A DNA stretch of 64,000 nt, taken from the NCBI GenBank assembly GCA_964420325.1, contig CAYQSU010000007.1, forward strand, positions 11,319 to 75,318, in the 5' to 3' direction. The notes under the pieces are model-generated. The model had not been told where the DNA came from and searched no databases. It saw only the letters and a list, made by a program, of their open reading frames with translations. This stretch comes from CAYQSU01 sp964420325. GTDB taxonomy: Bacteria; Pseudomonadota; Alphaproteobacteria; Rhodospirillales; Defluviicoccaceae. The position numbers and the translations under genes were made by a program. Shown here in pieces: positions 8,086 to 17,193 of this stretch. Every line of letters starts with the position of its first letter. Within the stretch, counting starts at the first letter, position 1.

Positions 8086-9249
8086 ATGAGCGCCGGCGAC
8101 GCAACGAAGATGGAGCGCCAGCGGTCCACGGCGGCGGGGGAGACCCTCGAGATCTCGCTCGAGCCGGTCACCGATCCCGACCGCCTTGGCCCGCTCTGGA
8201 CGGAGCTCGAGGGCCGGAGCGATGCGTCGTTTTTCCAGTCGTGGGGATGGATCGGCTGCTGGCTCAGGCTCCTGCCGCCGACCTGCGAGCCTCGCGTTCT
8301 CACCCTGCGATCGGCCGGGCGGGTCCAGGGCCTTGCGATCCTCTGCCGGCATCGGTCGGTCCGCCGCGGCGTCATTGCCTCGAATGGGCTCCACCTCAAC
8401 GAATCCGGGGTGCCGGCGTACGACCAGCTGACGGTCGAGTACAACGGCGTTCTCGCCGAACGCGGCCTGCGGAGCACGGTCGTGCACGCCGCCGCAATCT
8501 GGCTTGCCGGTCGGGTGCCAGACTGGGACGAGCTGTTTCTGGGCGGCCTCGACAGCGAGGACCGGCCGGCGTGGGAGGCAGCGCTTGTGGCCGCCGGCCT
8601 CCGGCTGCTGGTTCGCGACCACAAGCGCTCCGACCATGTCGATCTCGAACGCGTGCGGCGCTCCGCCGGCAGCTACCTCGACACGCTCAGCCGAAATACC
8701 CGCTATCAGCTCCGCCGCGCCCTGCGCCTGTACGAAGAGGCTGGAGCCTGCCGTTACGAGCCGGCCGCAAGTATCGCCGAGGGCCTCGAGTTCCTGGACG
8801 AGCTGAAACGGCTGCATCAGGCCTATTGGCGCCGTCGGGGTCAGCCGGGCGCCTTCTCCGGCGTCTTCTTCGAGCGGTTCCACCGGACGTTGATCGCCGA
8901 GCGGTTCGGCCGCGGCGAGGTCGAGCTCGTGCGCATCCGGTCGGGGGAGCGGCCGATCGGCTATCTTTACAACTTCGTGCACAACGGATGGGTCTATGCG
9001 TATCAGAGTGGGTTCGAGTATGACGATGATCCGAGGTACAAGCCGGGTCTGGTCAGTCACGGTCTTGCCATCGAGCATCACCTGAAGGCGGGCGCACGCC
9101 TTTACGACTTCATGGCCGGCGAAGGCCAACATAAGCGGAGCCTTGGCTCGGGGACGAGGGAGCTTGTTTGGCTGGTCGCGCAGCGGCCGCGGATGAAGTA
9201 TCGCCTGGAGAATGCCTTGAGGGCGATCAAGCAAAGGATGACGAGGTGA
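8086..9249 (+). CDS. FemAB-like/GNAT acyltransferase of the XrtA locus
   Basis: About 387 residues with the BioF2-like/FemAB acetyltransferase core: 'FFQSWGWIGCWLRLLPP' early on, 'YLDTLSRNTRYQLRRALRLY' and the C-terminal 'IEHHLKAGARLYDFMAGEGQHKRSLG', which is diagnostic for the family found with PEP-CTERM polysaccharide genes. It likely transfers an acyl or aminoacyl group to the saccharide. I chose the ATG at 8086, with GGAG upstream. A TTG at 8023 overlapping the decarboxylase stop is also possible and would add 21 residues. It is co-transcribed with the genes on both sides. Confidence 0.85.
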   Translation: MSAGDATKMERQRSTAAGETLEISLEPVTDPDRLGPLWTELEGRSDASFFQSWGWIGCWLRLLPPTCEPRVLTLRSAGRVQGLAILCRHRSVRRGVIASNGLHLNESGVPAYDQLTVEYNGVLAERGLRSTVVHAAAIWLAGRVPDWDELFLGGLDSEDRPAWEAALVAAGLRLLVRDHKRSDHVDLERVRRSAGSYLDTLSRNTRYQLRRALRLYEEAGACRYEPAASIAEGLEFLDELKRLHQAYWRRRGQPGAFSGVFFERFHRTLIAERFGRGEVELVRIRSGERPIGYLYNFVHNGWVYAYQSGFEYDDDPRYKPGLVSHGLAIEHHLKAGARLYDFMAGEGQHKRSLGSGTRELVWLVAQRPRMKYRLENALRAIKQRMTR

Positions 9250-9349
9250 CCGCGACACCCTGCCGAAAACGGTGCTGGGCCGTCGCTCGGCCGGTTGGCG
9301 TGCAGGGCGGCCTGTGCCCGCCGCTCTCGGCCCTGTCGGCGCCAGCGCC

Positions 9350-11281
9350 ATGAGCGGCGAAGGCTCGCGCACGGTGCCGGAACGTTGGGGGCTCTGCGGC
9401 TGGTTCGGGGACGTCGAGCTCGCCGAGCCTCCGGGCTTGGTTCTGACCGACATGGCCCGGGATTTCTCGAGCCACCCCGACCGCGGTCGAAGCGTCGCCC
9501 GGCCGCGGGCTGCCGTGCACGTCTCTCCGGGGACCCCGGGCGGCGATCTCGCCGAAGACGGCGACCTCGTTGCGGCCCTGGCCGGTACCCCGTCCTGGTC
9601 GGAGCCGGGGCTGGCCGCTCTGGCGGCTCGACGGGGCAGCGCCTCCGCCCTTCTCCACGCCTACAAGGAACACGGCGAACGGCTTCTCGACCATCTCCGC
9701 GGCGCGTTCGCCCTGGCGGTTCTCGATCGAGAGCGGGACCGCGCCCTCGTCGCCATCGATCGGCTCGGCATCCATACCATGAACATCGCCCCGCAGCCGG
9801 GAAAGGGCCTTGTCTTCGCAACGACGGCGACCGCCGTTGCCCGGCACCCGGCGGCGAGCGCAGCGATTTCGGCGCAAGGGCTCTTCAACTACCTCTTTTT
9901 CTACCGCGTACCGGCCCCCGGATCGATCTTCCGGGACCAGGAGAAGCTTCTGCCGGCGCAATTCGTGGCCATCGATCGCGGCCTCGTGCACAGACGGTTT
10001 TACTGGCAGATGCCGTTTCGCGACGGATCCGGCGCCGAGTTCGCGGCGTTGAAAGCGGAGCTGTTCGCCCGGCTCAGGCAAGCGGTCCGCCGGGCCGCAG
10101 CGAAAGAAGATGCGGAGCGGCTCGGCTGTTTTCTCAGCGGCGGCATCGACAGCTCCACGGTCTCCGGTCTGCTTGCCGAGCTGACGCCGGGACCGGCCAA
10201 GGCCTTCACCATCGGCTTCGACTGTCCGGGATACGACGAAACGGCGTTCGCCGAGGCCGCGGCCCGCCACTTCGGCCTCGACTTCCACCACTACACCGTC
10301 ACGCCCGACGACGTCCTTGACGCCGTGCCGCGCATCGCCGGTAGCTACGACGAGCCTTTCGGCAACGCCTCGGCCGTCGGCGTCTACCACTGTGCGCGGC
10401 ACGCCCGCGAGCACGGCATCGCGACGCTGATCGCGGGGGACGGCGGCGACGAGCTGTTCGCTGGGAACAAGATTTACCTGCACATGAAGCGATTCGAGCT
10501 CTATCACCTTCTGGCGGAGAGCGTTCGGCGGCGGCTTGTCGAGCCGATGATCAGGCTCCTGCCCGGTGGCGACCGCAACGTCCTCAAGCGCAAGGCGCGC
10601 CGCTATGTCGATCAGGCGAACATGCCGATGCCGGATCGCATGTTCGCGCACGAGTTCGAACGCCTCGCCGAGGTTCGGCAGATCCTGGATCCGGAGATCG
10701 CCGCGGCCGTCGATCCGCGGCAGCCGATCGCGATCCTGCGCGAGGTCTACTGGCGCCCGGCGTCCGCGGCCGTCGAGCAGCGGATGCACCAGCTCGACCT
10801 GCAGATCACGCTCGCCGACAACGATCTGCGCAAGGTCAATCGGATGTGCTCGCTCGCCGGCATCGCCGTCCGCTATCCGATGCTCGACGAGGACGTCGTC
10901 GAGTTCTCGGCCGGAATTCCTCCCGCCTTGTTCATGCGAGGCCTCCGGCTCAGGGCCTTCTTCAAGCGGGCGATGGCCGATTTCCTGCCCAAGGCCACGC
11001 TCAGCAAGCAGAAGCAAGGATTCGGGCTGCCTTTCGGTCCCTGGCTCGCCCAGGGAACGCCCCTTCGGGAACTGGCCTACGAGAGCCTGACCTCGCTCGA
11101 ACGCCGCGGCCTGATCCGCGCCGAGTTCATCGGCACCGTGCGTCGCGAGCATGAGCGCAACGCCCATCCGCTGTTCGCGGCGCCGATCTGGGACCTGATG
11201 TGTCTCGAGCAGTGGTTCCAGGCCCGGATCGACGCTCCGACAACCGTCGTGAAGAGCTCGACAGGGCGAGCCGCCGTGTAG
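9350..11281 (+). CDS. asparagine synthase-like amidotransferase of the polysaccharide locus
   Basis: A 643-residue two-domain protein. The C-terminal ATP-pyrophosphatase domain is intact, with the PP-loop 'LSGGIDSS' at about residues 263-269 and 'GDGGDELFAG' at about 363-372. The N-terminal glutaminase domain is recognisable ('LRGAFALAVLD', 'IDRLGIH') but diverged. The usual N-terminal Met-Cys-Gly-Ile is replaced by a 15-residue leader before 'LCGWFG', so the nucleophile is not Cys2, and the RGPD and NGE(I)YN motifs are not seen. It probably amidates a sugar acid or related group, perhaps using free ammonia. The ribosome site is weak. About 100 non-coding bases precede it. Confidence 0.85.
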   Translation: MSGEGSRTVPERWGLCGWFGDVELAEPPGLVLTDMARDFSSHPDRGRSVARPRAAVHVSPGTPGGDLAEDGDLVAALAGTPSWSEPGLAALAARRGSASALLHAYKEHGERLLDHLRGAFALAVLDRERDRALVAIDRLGIHTMNIAPQPGKGLVFATTATAVARHPAASAAISAQGLFNYLFFYRVPAPGSIFRDQEKLLPAQFVAIDRGLVHRRFYWQMPFRDGSGAEFAALKAELFARLRQAVRRAAAKEDAERLGCFLSGGIDSSTVSGLLAELTPGPAKAFTIGFDCPGYDETAFAEAAARHFGLDFHHYTVTPDDVLDAVPRIAGSYDEPFGNASAVGVYHCARHAREHGIATLIAGDGGDELFAGNKIYLHMKRFELYHLLAESVRRRLVEPMIRLLPGGDRNVLKRKARRYVDQANMPMPDRMFAHEFERLAEVRQILDPEIAAAVDPRQPIAILREVYWRPASAAVEQRMHQLDLQITLADNDLRKVNRMCSLAGIAVRYPMLDEDVVEFSAGIPPALFMRGLRLRAFFKRAMADFLPKATLSKQKQGFGLPFGPWLAQGTPLRELAYESLTSLERRGLIRAEFIGTVRREHERNAHPLFAAPIWDLMCLEQWFQARIDAPTTVVKSSTGRAAV

Positions 11282-12076
11282 GGGCGCGTCAGGTCGGCAC
11301 CGGCGTCGGCAGGCACGCGATGGACCGGGAATGCACTTCACGGTTGGTATGGGCCCTGGTATACTCCTATTCCACTAAGAAACTCGGGTTCAGTGTGTCG
11401 AGAAGGGAAGGGGGAGAACTGGAGGGCAGAAGGATCGTGTCAAGCCGTTCGCTTGCGACGGGAAACTGTTGCGTTCGCCACTGGCGACGTGAACCCCGGC
11501 GTGTCGACGACCCCCTTCGCAGTCGGGCTTTCTCGACCGGATCGGTGGCGGCCTGCGGTTATCTCATGACGAAATCCGCTTCTCGCACCTCCGCCCGGAC
11601 GCAGCGTGCCAGGATCGAAGATCGCGGACGCGAACAGTCGAATCCTTACAGGCGGCGTGTGAGCGGGAGCGGGACGATGCCCGCCTTGTCCGCGGCTGCC
11701 TGACCCTCGCCGGACAGGCCGGCGGCACAGATGGACGTCAAACTGGATCGATGCCTTGGGCAAGGCATGGCATGGGTAGGATATTGCCGTCGATGGACCC
11801 GGGTTCGCGCCGCGCGCCGCGCGATTGTCCGCGCGGCAGGTGCGGCGCCGTCCTGGCGCCGCATTCCGCTCGTTGGCGTTCCCCTCCGAACCGGACAACA
11901 CGCGCAGACCCGAGCCGTAACGGACGCTTTACGGGAACGTGCGACAGTTCGACCCATGTCGGCCCCCAAGGGTCTCGGCGCAGCCCCCCTCGCCGCTTGC
12001 CCCTCGGTGTTCTGATGCGCGACCAGCGAATGGCAGGGTTCGGACACGTGCGTTTGCGTCACCGGGCAGGTTCGCG
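11282..12076. other. 795-bp intergenic region inside the polysaccharide locus
   Basis: No reading frame here has both a credible ribosome site and protein-like composition. An AT-richer patch with GGTATGGGCCCTGGTATAC lies at about 11346-11365, and a short hairpin (TGCCTTG/CAAGGCA) at about 11752-11768. The length suggests a promoter/leader region for the sugar transferase operon that begins at 12077. I see no clear sigma-54 or sigma-70 box. Confidence 0.4.
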
Positions 12077-13465
12077 ATGAGGAAGATGTTCAAGTTCCAT
12101 CTCGTTTCGCCGTTCCTCATCCTCGGCACGGTCGAGGCGCTGATCCTGTTCGGAGCGGTCTACGCTGGCATGGCGATCGCCTACAGCAATGTCGGCAGTC
12201 TTGCCACGATCATGGCGGCACGCCTCCCGGAGGCCGGCGCCTTCGTCCTCGTCTTTCTCGTGACGAAGTTCGCCGTCGGCCTTTACCACTGGCAGTACAC
12301 CTCTGAATTCCTGCAGATCCTGGTTCGCCTGGCTGCGACGTTCGTCATCGCGTTCGTCGTTCTGTCGGTGCTGTTCTATGTGTTTCCCGCCATCGAGATC
12401 TGGCGAAGCGCCATGGCCATCAGCCTCCCCATGGCCTTCGCCGGCATGCTGATGACGCGATGGGTTTTCTTCAGCCTGCCGACGATGGCCTATCTCAAGC
12501 GCCGGATCCTGGTGATCGGCGTCGGCGAGCAGGCGGCGCGGATCGAGGCGCTGGAGACGGCGGGCAAGGCTTGCCGGTTCTCGGCGGTTGCATTCGTCGA
12601 CGTTGCCGGCGAGGAACCGCGGGTGTCCAGGTCGCGGATTCTTGGCCGCATCAACTCCCTCGCCGACTACGTCGAGGAAAAGGATGTCGACGAGATCGTC
12701 GTCGCCATTCAGGACCGCCGCGGGCGCCTGCCCCTTCGCTCGCTCATCGACTGCCGCCTGGCCGGAACGCCGATCAGCGACTACCAGACCTTCTGCGAGC
12801 GGGAAACCGGGCGGATCGATCTCGATGCGCTGAGACCCGACTGGTTCGTGTTCTCCGGCGGCTTTCCCGGAAGTCACCTCCAGCAAGCACTGAAGCGATG
12901 CGTCGACGTCATCGTCAGCGCGGTTCTCCTCCTCCTGCTGTTGCCCCTGATCTGCGCCGCCGCGGCCGCCATCATCCTGGAAAGCGGCGGGCCCGTCTTC
13001 TATCGCCAGCAGCGCCTCGGGTTCAAGGGACGGCCGTTCACGCTATTGAAGTTCCGCAGCATGCGCGAGGATGCGGAACAGGACGGCGTGCCGCTGTGGG
13101 CCGCCGAGAACGACCACCGCGTCACCGTCGTCGGGAGCTTCATCCGGAAGACGCGGATCGACGAGATTCCGCAGTTGATCAACGTGCTTAAGGGCGAAAT
13201 GAGCTTCGTCGGCCCGCGTCCCGAACGGCCGTACTTCGTCGAACAATTGTGCCAGATCATCCCGTACTACGAGATCCGCCACCGCGTGAAGCCCGGCGTC
13301 ACCGGTTGGGCGCAGCTCAACTACCCCTATGGTGCGTCGATCGAGGACGCCTGGCAAAAGCTGCAGTTCGACTTGTACTACATCAAATATTACAGCATTC
13401 TCCGCGACATCGTTATAATTCTGCAGACGATCCGGGTTATCATCGTTCCTCAGGGGGCGCGCTAG
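12077..13465 (+). CDS. polyprenyl-phosphate sugar-1-phosphate transferase (XrtA/PEP-CTERM type)
   Basis: A 462-residue member of the bacterial sugar transferase family that starts repeat-unit assembly by moving a sugar-1-phosphate to the undecaprenyl lipid carrier at the inner membrane. The start 'MRKMFKFHLVSPFLILGTVE' and four hydrophobic helices in the first 140 residues are typical of the PEP-CTERM subgroup. A CoA-binding-like middle region follows ('RRILVIGVGEQAARIEALE'). A further membrane helix then precedes the catalytic part 'PVFYRQQRLGFKGRPFTLLK' and 'SFVGPRPERPYFVEQL'. It opens a run of overlapping or close genes through to the sulfotransferase at 18062. Confidence 0.93.
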   Translation: MRKMFKFHLVSPFLILGTVEALILFGAVYAGMAIAYSNVGSLATIMAARLPEAGAFVLVFLVTKFAVGLYHWQYTSEFLQILVRLAATFVIAFVVLSVLFYVFPAIEIWRSAMAISLPMAFAGMLMTRWVFFSLPTMAYLKRRILVIGVGEQAARIEALETAGKACRFSAVAFVDVAGEEPRVSRSRILGRINSLADYVEEKDVDEIVVAIQDRRGRLPLRSLIDCRLAGTPISDYQTFCERETGRIDLDALRPDWFVFSGGFPGSHLQQALKRCVDVIVSAVLLLLLLPLICAAAAAIILESGGPVFYRQQRLGFKGRPFTLLKFRSMREDAEQDGVPLWAAENDHRVTVVGSFIRKTRIDEIPQLINVLKGEMSFVGPRPERPYFVEQLCQIIPYYEIRHRVKPGVTGWAQLNYPYGASIEDAWQKLQFDLYYIKYYSILRDIVIILQTIRVIIVPQGAR

Positions 13466-13481
13466 AACGCGGGGAAAGTGG

Positions 13482-14720
13482 ATGCTGCCAGCCGAGGTGC
13501 GCGACCGGAGGGCCGACCCTTGCGCGGCGGCGCCGTCGACGCGCACAACTCGCATGCCTGCCAAAGGCGCTCCGGTGCGGGACACGGCGCTGCCGGCGCC
13601 TGCCAGCGCGGCGCGGCCGGGCTGCCGCTATCTCCTCCACGTATTTCCGAGTTTCGGCGTCGGCGGCGTGCCGATCCGGATGGCGTCCGTGATCAACGGG
13701 CTGGGAGACCGCTTCCGGCATACCATCGTTTCGCTGAATGGCGGCGTTGACAGCCGGACGCGCCTCGACCGCGGCCTCGCGATCGACGTCCGCACCTCCC
13801 CGCCGATGCCCCGCACCCTGCTCTCCAGACTGGCGCGAATCCACCGGTGCCTCGCCGGGGCGGCTCCCGATCTTCTGCTCACCTACAACTGGGGAGCGAT
13901 CGAGTGGGCCCTTGCCAACGCGCTCTGGCGGATTTGCCCGCACGCCCACCTGGAAAGCGGCTTCGGCCCCGAGGAGTCGGACCGGCAACTCCGGCGACGG
14001 ACGCTGTTCCGCCGCCTCGCGCTCGCCCGTGCGTCGCAGCTAGTGGTCCCCTCCCACGCGCTCTATGTTCTCGCCACGCGCTCATGGAGGATCGATCCTG
14101 CGCGCATCCGCCTGATCCCCAACGGCGTCGACTGCGCCCGCTTCTCGGCCCCGCCGGGACGCAGGACACCCAGCCCGTTCGCCTTCTCCGACGCGGAGGC
14201 GGTGGTCGGCACCGTCGCGCCTCTCCGCGCCGAGAAGAACGTCGCGCGGCTTCTGCGGGTGTTCGCGGCCCTTGACCCCGGTCTCAATGCCCGCCTGCTG
14301 GTCGTCGGCGACGGACCGGAACGCGGCTCTCTGGAAGCCCTCGCTTCCGCCCTCGGCATCGCCGCGCGGACGACCTTCGTCGGCCACGTGGAGGCGGTCG
14401 AAAGTGCGTTTCCGTGGCTCGACCTCTTTGCTCTGACCTCCGACACCGAGCAGATGCCGAACGCTCTCCTGCAGGCGATGTCCGCCGGCCGCGCGGTGGC
14501 GGCGGTCGATGTCGGCGATGTCAAGCGCGTCCTCGCCGCCGAGAACCGCGAGTTCGTGGTCGCGCCGCGCGATGAGGCCGCCCTCGGTCACGCCATCGAG
14601 CGATTGCTGAGGGACGCGAGTGTGCGGGCCCACGTCGGCCGATGCAACCAGGCCAAGGCGAGGGCGGAGTTCAGCCTGCAACGGATGGTGCAGGCATACG
14701 AAGCCGTGTTCCAAGCCTGA
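13482..14720 (+). CDS. glycosyltransferase family 4
   Basis: A 412-residue GT-B fold glycosyltransferase. The N-terminal acceptor domain shows 'HVFPSFGVGGVPIRMASVIN' and 'LLTYNWGAIEWALANAL'. The C-terminal nucleotide-sugar domain shows 'VGTVAPLRAEKNVARLLRVF', 'LLVVGDGPERGSLEALA' and the E-x7-E-like stretch 'SDTEQMPNALLQAMSAGR'. It would add one sugar to the growing lipid-linked repeat unit in the cytoplasm. It begins 16 bases after the sugar transferase stop with GGGGAAAG upstream. An ATG at 13554 is an alternative. The stop overlaps the next start (TGATG). Confidence 0.88.
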   Translation: MLPAEVRDRRADPCAAAPSTRTTRMPAKGAPVRDTALPAPASAARPGCRYLLHVFPSFGVGGVPIRMASVINGLGDRFRHTIVSLNGGVDSRTRLDRGLAIDVRTSPPMPRTLLSRLARIHRCLAGAAPDLLLTYNWGAIEWALANALWRICPHAHLESGFGPEESDRQLRRRTLFRRLALARASQLVVPSHALYVLATRSWRIDPARIRLIPNGVDCARFSAPPGRRTPSPFAFSDAEAVVGTVAPLRAEKNVARLLRVFAALDPGLNARLLVVGDGPERGSLEALASALGIAARTTFVGHVEAVESAFPWLDLFALTSDTEQMPNALLQAMSAGRAVAAVDVGDVKRVLAAENREFVVAPRDEAALGHAIERLLRDASVRAHVGRCNQAKARAEFSLQRMVQAYEAVFQA

Positions 14721-16066
14721 TGCCGAGCGAAGTCACCCAGACCCTGGATGATCGGACGCACGCGGGCGGCGGAACCCGGACTTCGACCACCGCTTGCGAG
14801 GATCGCCACGTCGACGCGCCGTCACCCTCCCTCGATCCCGCCCGCATCCGGGTGCTCGTCTTCTCGACGCTCTATCCCAACGCGATCCATCCGACCCATG
14901 GCGTCTTCGTCGAGAACAGGCTTCGTGCGCTTCTCAGCGGCGGCGGCGTCGAGGCGCGCGTGCTCGCTCCGGTCCCGTGGTTTCCTTTGACGTCCTCCGC
15001 CTTCGGGAGATACGCCGCTTTTGCCCGCGTTCCCCGCCGCGAGATCCGCTTCGACGTCGCCGTCGAGCATCCGAGGTTCGTGGTCGTTCCCAAGATCGGC
15101 ACGACGTTGACGCCGTTCACGCTGTACGCCGCGGCCGCGGCCGCGGTGCGCCGGCTGTTGCGGGCGGGCTTCGACTTCGAGCTGATCGACGCCCACTACT
15201 TCTACCCCGACGGCGTCGCCGCGGTGATGCTGGCGCGCCGCTTCGGCAAACGGGTGACGATCACGGCGCGCGGCACCGACATCAACCTCATCGCCCAATC
15301 GGGCATTCCGCGGCGCTGGGTCCGCTGGGCCGCCGAACGCGCCGACGGCCTCATCTGTGTCTCGCATGCCTTGAAGGAGCGGCTTTCGACATTGGGGATC
15401 GATCCTGCCCGCATCCGGGTCATGCGCAACGGCGTCGACACCGCGCTGTTTCGCCCGCGCGACCGCGACGGTTCGCGTGCGCGGCTCGGTCTCGAGCCGC
15501 CGGTGCTGCTCGCGGTTGGCAGCCTGATCCCTCTCAAGGGCCAGGAACTGATGATCCAGGCGTTGCACGGCGTGCCGGAAGCCACCCTCGTCCTGGTCGG
15601 CTCCGGCCCCGAGGAGACGGCCCTGAAACGACTGGCCGAACGCGAGGGGCTCGGCCGTCGCGTCCGCTTCCTCGGGGAGGTCCGACACCAGGAGCTGCCG
15701 CCGATCTACGGCGCGGCCGATCTCTTGATCCTGGCCTCCAGTCGCGAGGGCTGGCCCAACGTGCTCCTCGAAGCCATGGCCTGCGGAACCCCCGTGGTCG
15801 CCGTCCGCGTCGGCGGCACGCCGGAGATCGTCGCGGCGCCCGAAGCCGGCATGCTGGTCGACGAGCGGTCGACCGAGGCGCTGACGCACGCCATCCGGCG
15901 CATCCTGGCCAACCCTCCCGATCGGAGAGCCGTCCGCGCCTATGCCGAGCGCTTCGACTGGCGGGAGACGACCGAGGCTCAGGTCCGGCTGTTTGCCGAT
16001 CTTTGCCGCCCGAATGACGCCAAGAGCGGCGGGTCGACCCACGACCGACAGGGGGGCCGCGGTTGA
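14720..16066 (+). CDS. glycosyltransferase family 4
   Basis: A 448-residue GT4 enzyme with a clear family core: 'RVLVFSTLYPNAIHPTHGVF', 'FELIDAHYFYPDGVAAVMLA', 'ITARGTDINLIA', 'ADGLICVSHALKERL', 'VGSLIPLKGQELMIQAL' and the donor-binding 'SREGWPNVLLEAMACGTPVV'. It overlaps the previous gene by one base (TGATG) and the next by four, so the three are translationally coupled. The first 45 residues are low-complexity and precede the conserved start of the domain, so the real N-terminus could be shorter. Confidence 0.9.
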   Translation: MPSEVTQTLDDRTHAGGGTRTSTTACEDRHVDAPSPSLDPARIRVLVFSTLYPNAIHPTHGVFVENRLRALLSGGGVEARVLAPVPWFPLTSSAFGRYAAFARVPRREIRFDVAVEHPRFVVVPKIGTTLTPFTLYAAAAAAVRRLLRAGFDFELIDAHYFYPDGVAAVMLARRFGKRVTITARGTDINLIAQSGIPRRWVRWAAERADGLICVSHALKERLSTLGIDPARIRVMRNGVDTALFRPRDRDGSRARLGLEPPVLLAVGSLIPLKGQELMIQALHGVPEATLVLVGSGPEETALKRLAEREGLGRRVRFLGEVRHQELPPIYGAADLLILASSREGWPNVLLEAMACGTPVVAVRVGGTPEIVAAPEAGMLVDERSTEALTHAIRRILANPPDRRAVRAYAERFDWRETTEAQVRLFADLCRPNDAKSGGSTHDRQGGRG

Positions 16067-17193
16067 CGCAGGGACTCCGAGTGCACTCGGGACGCACCGG
16101 CAAGATGGCGGTCCTTCGCCTCCTCAAGGGCTTGGGGCTGTTTGCGGTCTCTCGGCGGCTGACCCGGCGAAGGCTTCGCATCCTCTGCTATCACGGGATC
16201 TCGATGTGCGATGAAGACGGCTACAACCCCACCCTGTTCATGCGCGCGCCCCTGTTCGCCGCGCGCATGCGGTGGCTCAAGGACGAGGGCTTCACTGTCA
16301 TCCCCCTCGACGAGGCGGTACGCGGCCTCTCCTCCGGACGGCTTCCCGACGACGCGGTGGTCATCACCTTCGATGACGGCTGGTTCGGGATCCTCGAGCA
16401 CGCTGTCCCCGTCCTCCGCCGCCTCGGCTTTCCCGCAACCGTCTACGTCACCACCTATTACGTCGGCATGCGCCTGCCGGTGTTCAACGTGCTGGTCCAC
16501 TACATGTTCTGGCGGAGCGCCGTCGACCGGATCGATCTAGCCCGGCTCGACCGCCGCCTCGCCGGCGCCTTCTCCTTGAAGGCTGCGCACGAGCGCGAAC
16601 GAGCGGCCGACACCGTCATCGGATTTGCGCGAAGGACTCCTGGCGCCGACGCACGCCAGGACCTTCTTCGCGCCCTCGGGGCTGTCCTCGAGCTCGACGT
16701 CGAGGCGCTCCTCCGCCTCCGCATCTGCCAGCTGATGACGCCGGAGGAGCTGGCGGCGGCGGCCGGCATGGGCGTCGATATCCAGCTTCACACCCATCGC
16801 CACCGCCTGCCCCTGGCCGACCGCGAGGCCGTCGTGCGGGAGGTCGAGGACAACCGGCGCGCGCTCGCTCCCGTCGCCGCTGGCGACCTCGTGCATCTCG
16901 CCTATCCGAGCGGACTCTATCATCCGAGCCAGTGGCCGTGGCTGCAGCGGCTCGACATTCGTTCGGCGGCGACCACCAGGCCCGGGCTGAACGGCCAGTC
17001 GTCGCATCCGTTCGAGCTCCACCGCATCCTCGACGGCCAGAACATCCCGGTCATCGAGTTCGAGGCGGAGATGTCCGGCGCGCTCGAGATCTTGCGGTTC
17101 CTCCGTTCTGCGTTCTCGCGTCGCAGCCGGGGCAAGCGCGTCGGCTCAGAGCCTGTTGACGGACCGCAGGCTGAACGAGTGCGATCGGCATGA
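16063..17193 (+). CDS. polysaccharide deacetylase (NodB-type)
   Basis: A 376-residue NodB-homology protein. 'LRILCYHGIS' (about residues 38-47), the metal/base motif 'VVITFDDGW' (about 99-107) and the metal-binding 'IQLHTHRHRLPL' (about 241) are all present. It likely removes N-acetyl or O-acetyl groups from the polymer or a precursor. No signal peptide is visible, so it may act on the cytoplasmic or membrane-bound intermediate. The TTG at 16063 was chosen because GGGGGG precedes it and it overlaps the glycosyltransferase stop. An ATG at 16105 is the alternative. Its stop overlaps the sulfotransferase start (ATGA). Confidence 0.88.
   Translation: MTQGLRVHSGRTGKMAVLRLLKGLGLFAVSRRLTRRRLRILCYHGISMCDEDGYNPTLFMRAPLFAARMRWLKDEGFTVIPLDEAVRGLSSGRLPDDAVVITFDDGWFGILEHAVPVLRRLGFPATVYVTTYYVGMRLPVFNVLVHYMFWRSAVDRIDLARLDRRLAGAFSLKAAHERERAADTVIGFARRTPGADARQDLLRALGAVLELDVEALLRLRICQLMTPEELAAAAGMGVDIQLHTHRHRLPLADREAVVREVEDNRRALAPVAAGDLVHLAYPSGLYHPSQWPWLQRLDIRSAATTRPGLNGQSSHPFELHRILDGQNIPVIEFEAEMSGALEILRFLRSAFSRRSRGKRVGSEPVDGPQAERVRSA

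Noticed and set aside
9227..11341. Long open frame (704 codons) on the minus strand opposite the amidotransferase
   Set aside because: It mirrors a gene with clear catalytic motifs, its product is low-complexity in Arg, Gly and Ala, and it has no family signal. Such antisense frames are expected in GC-rich DNA.
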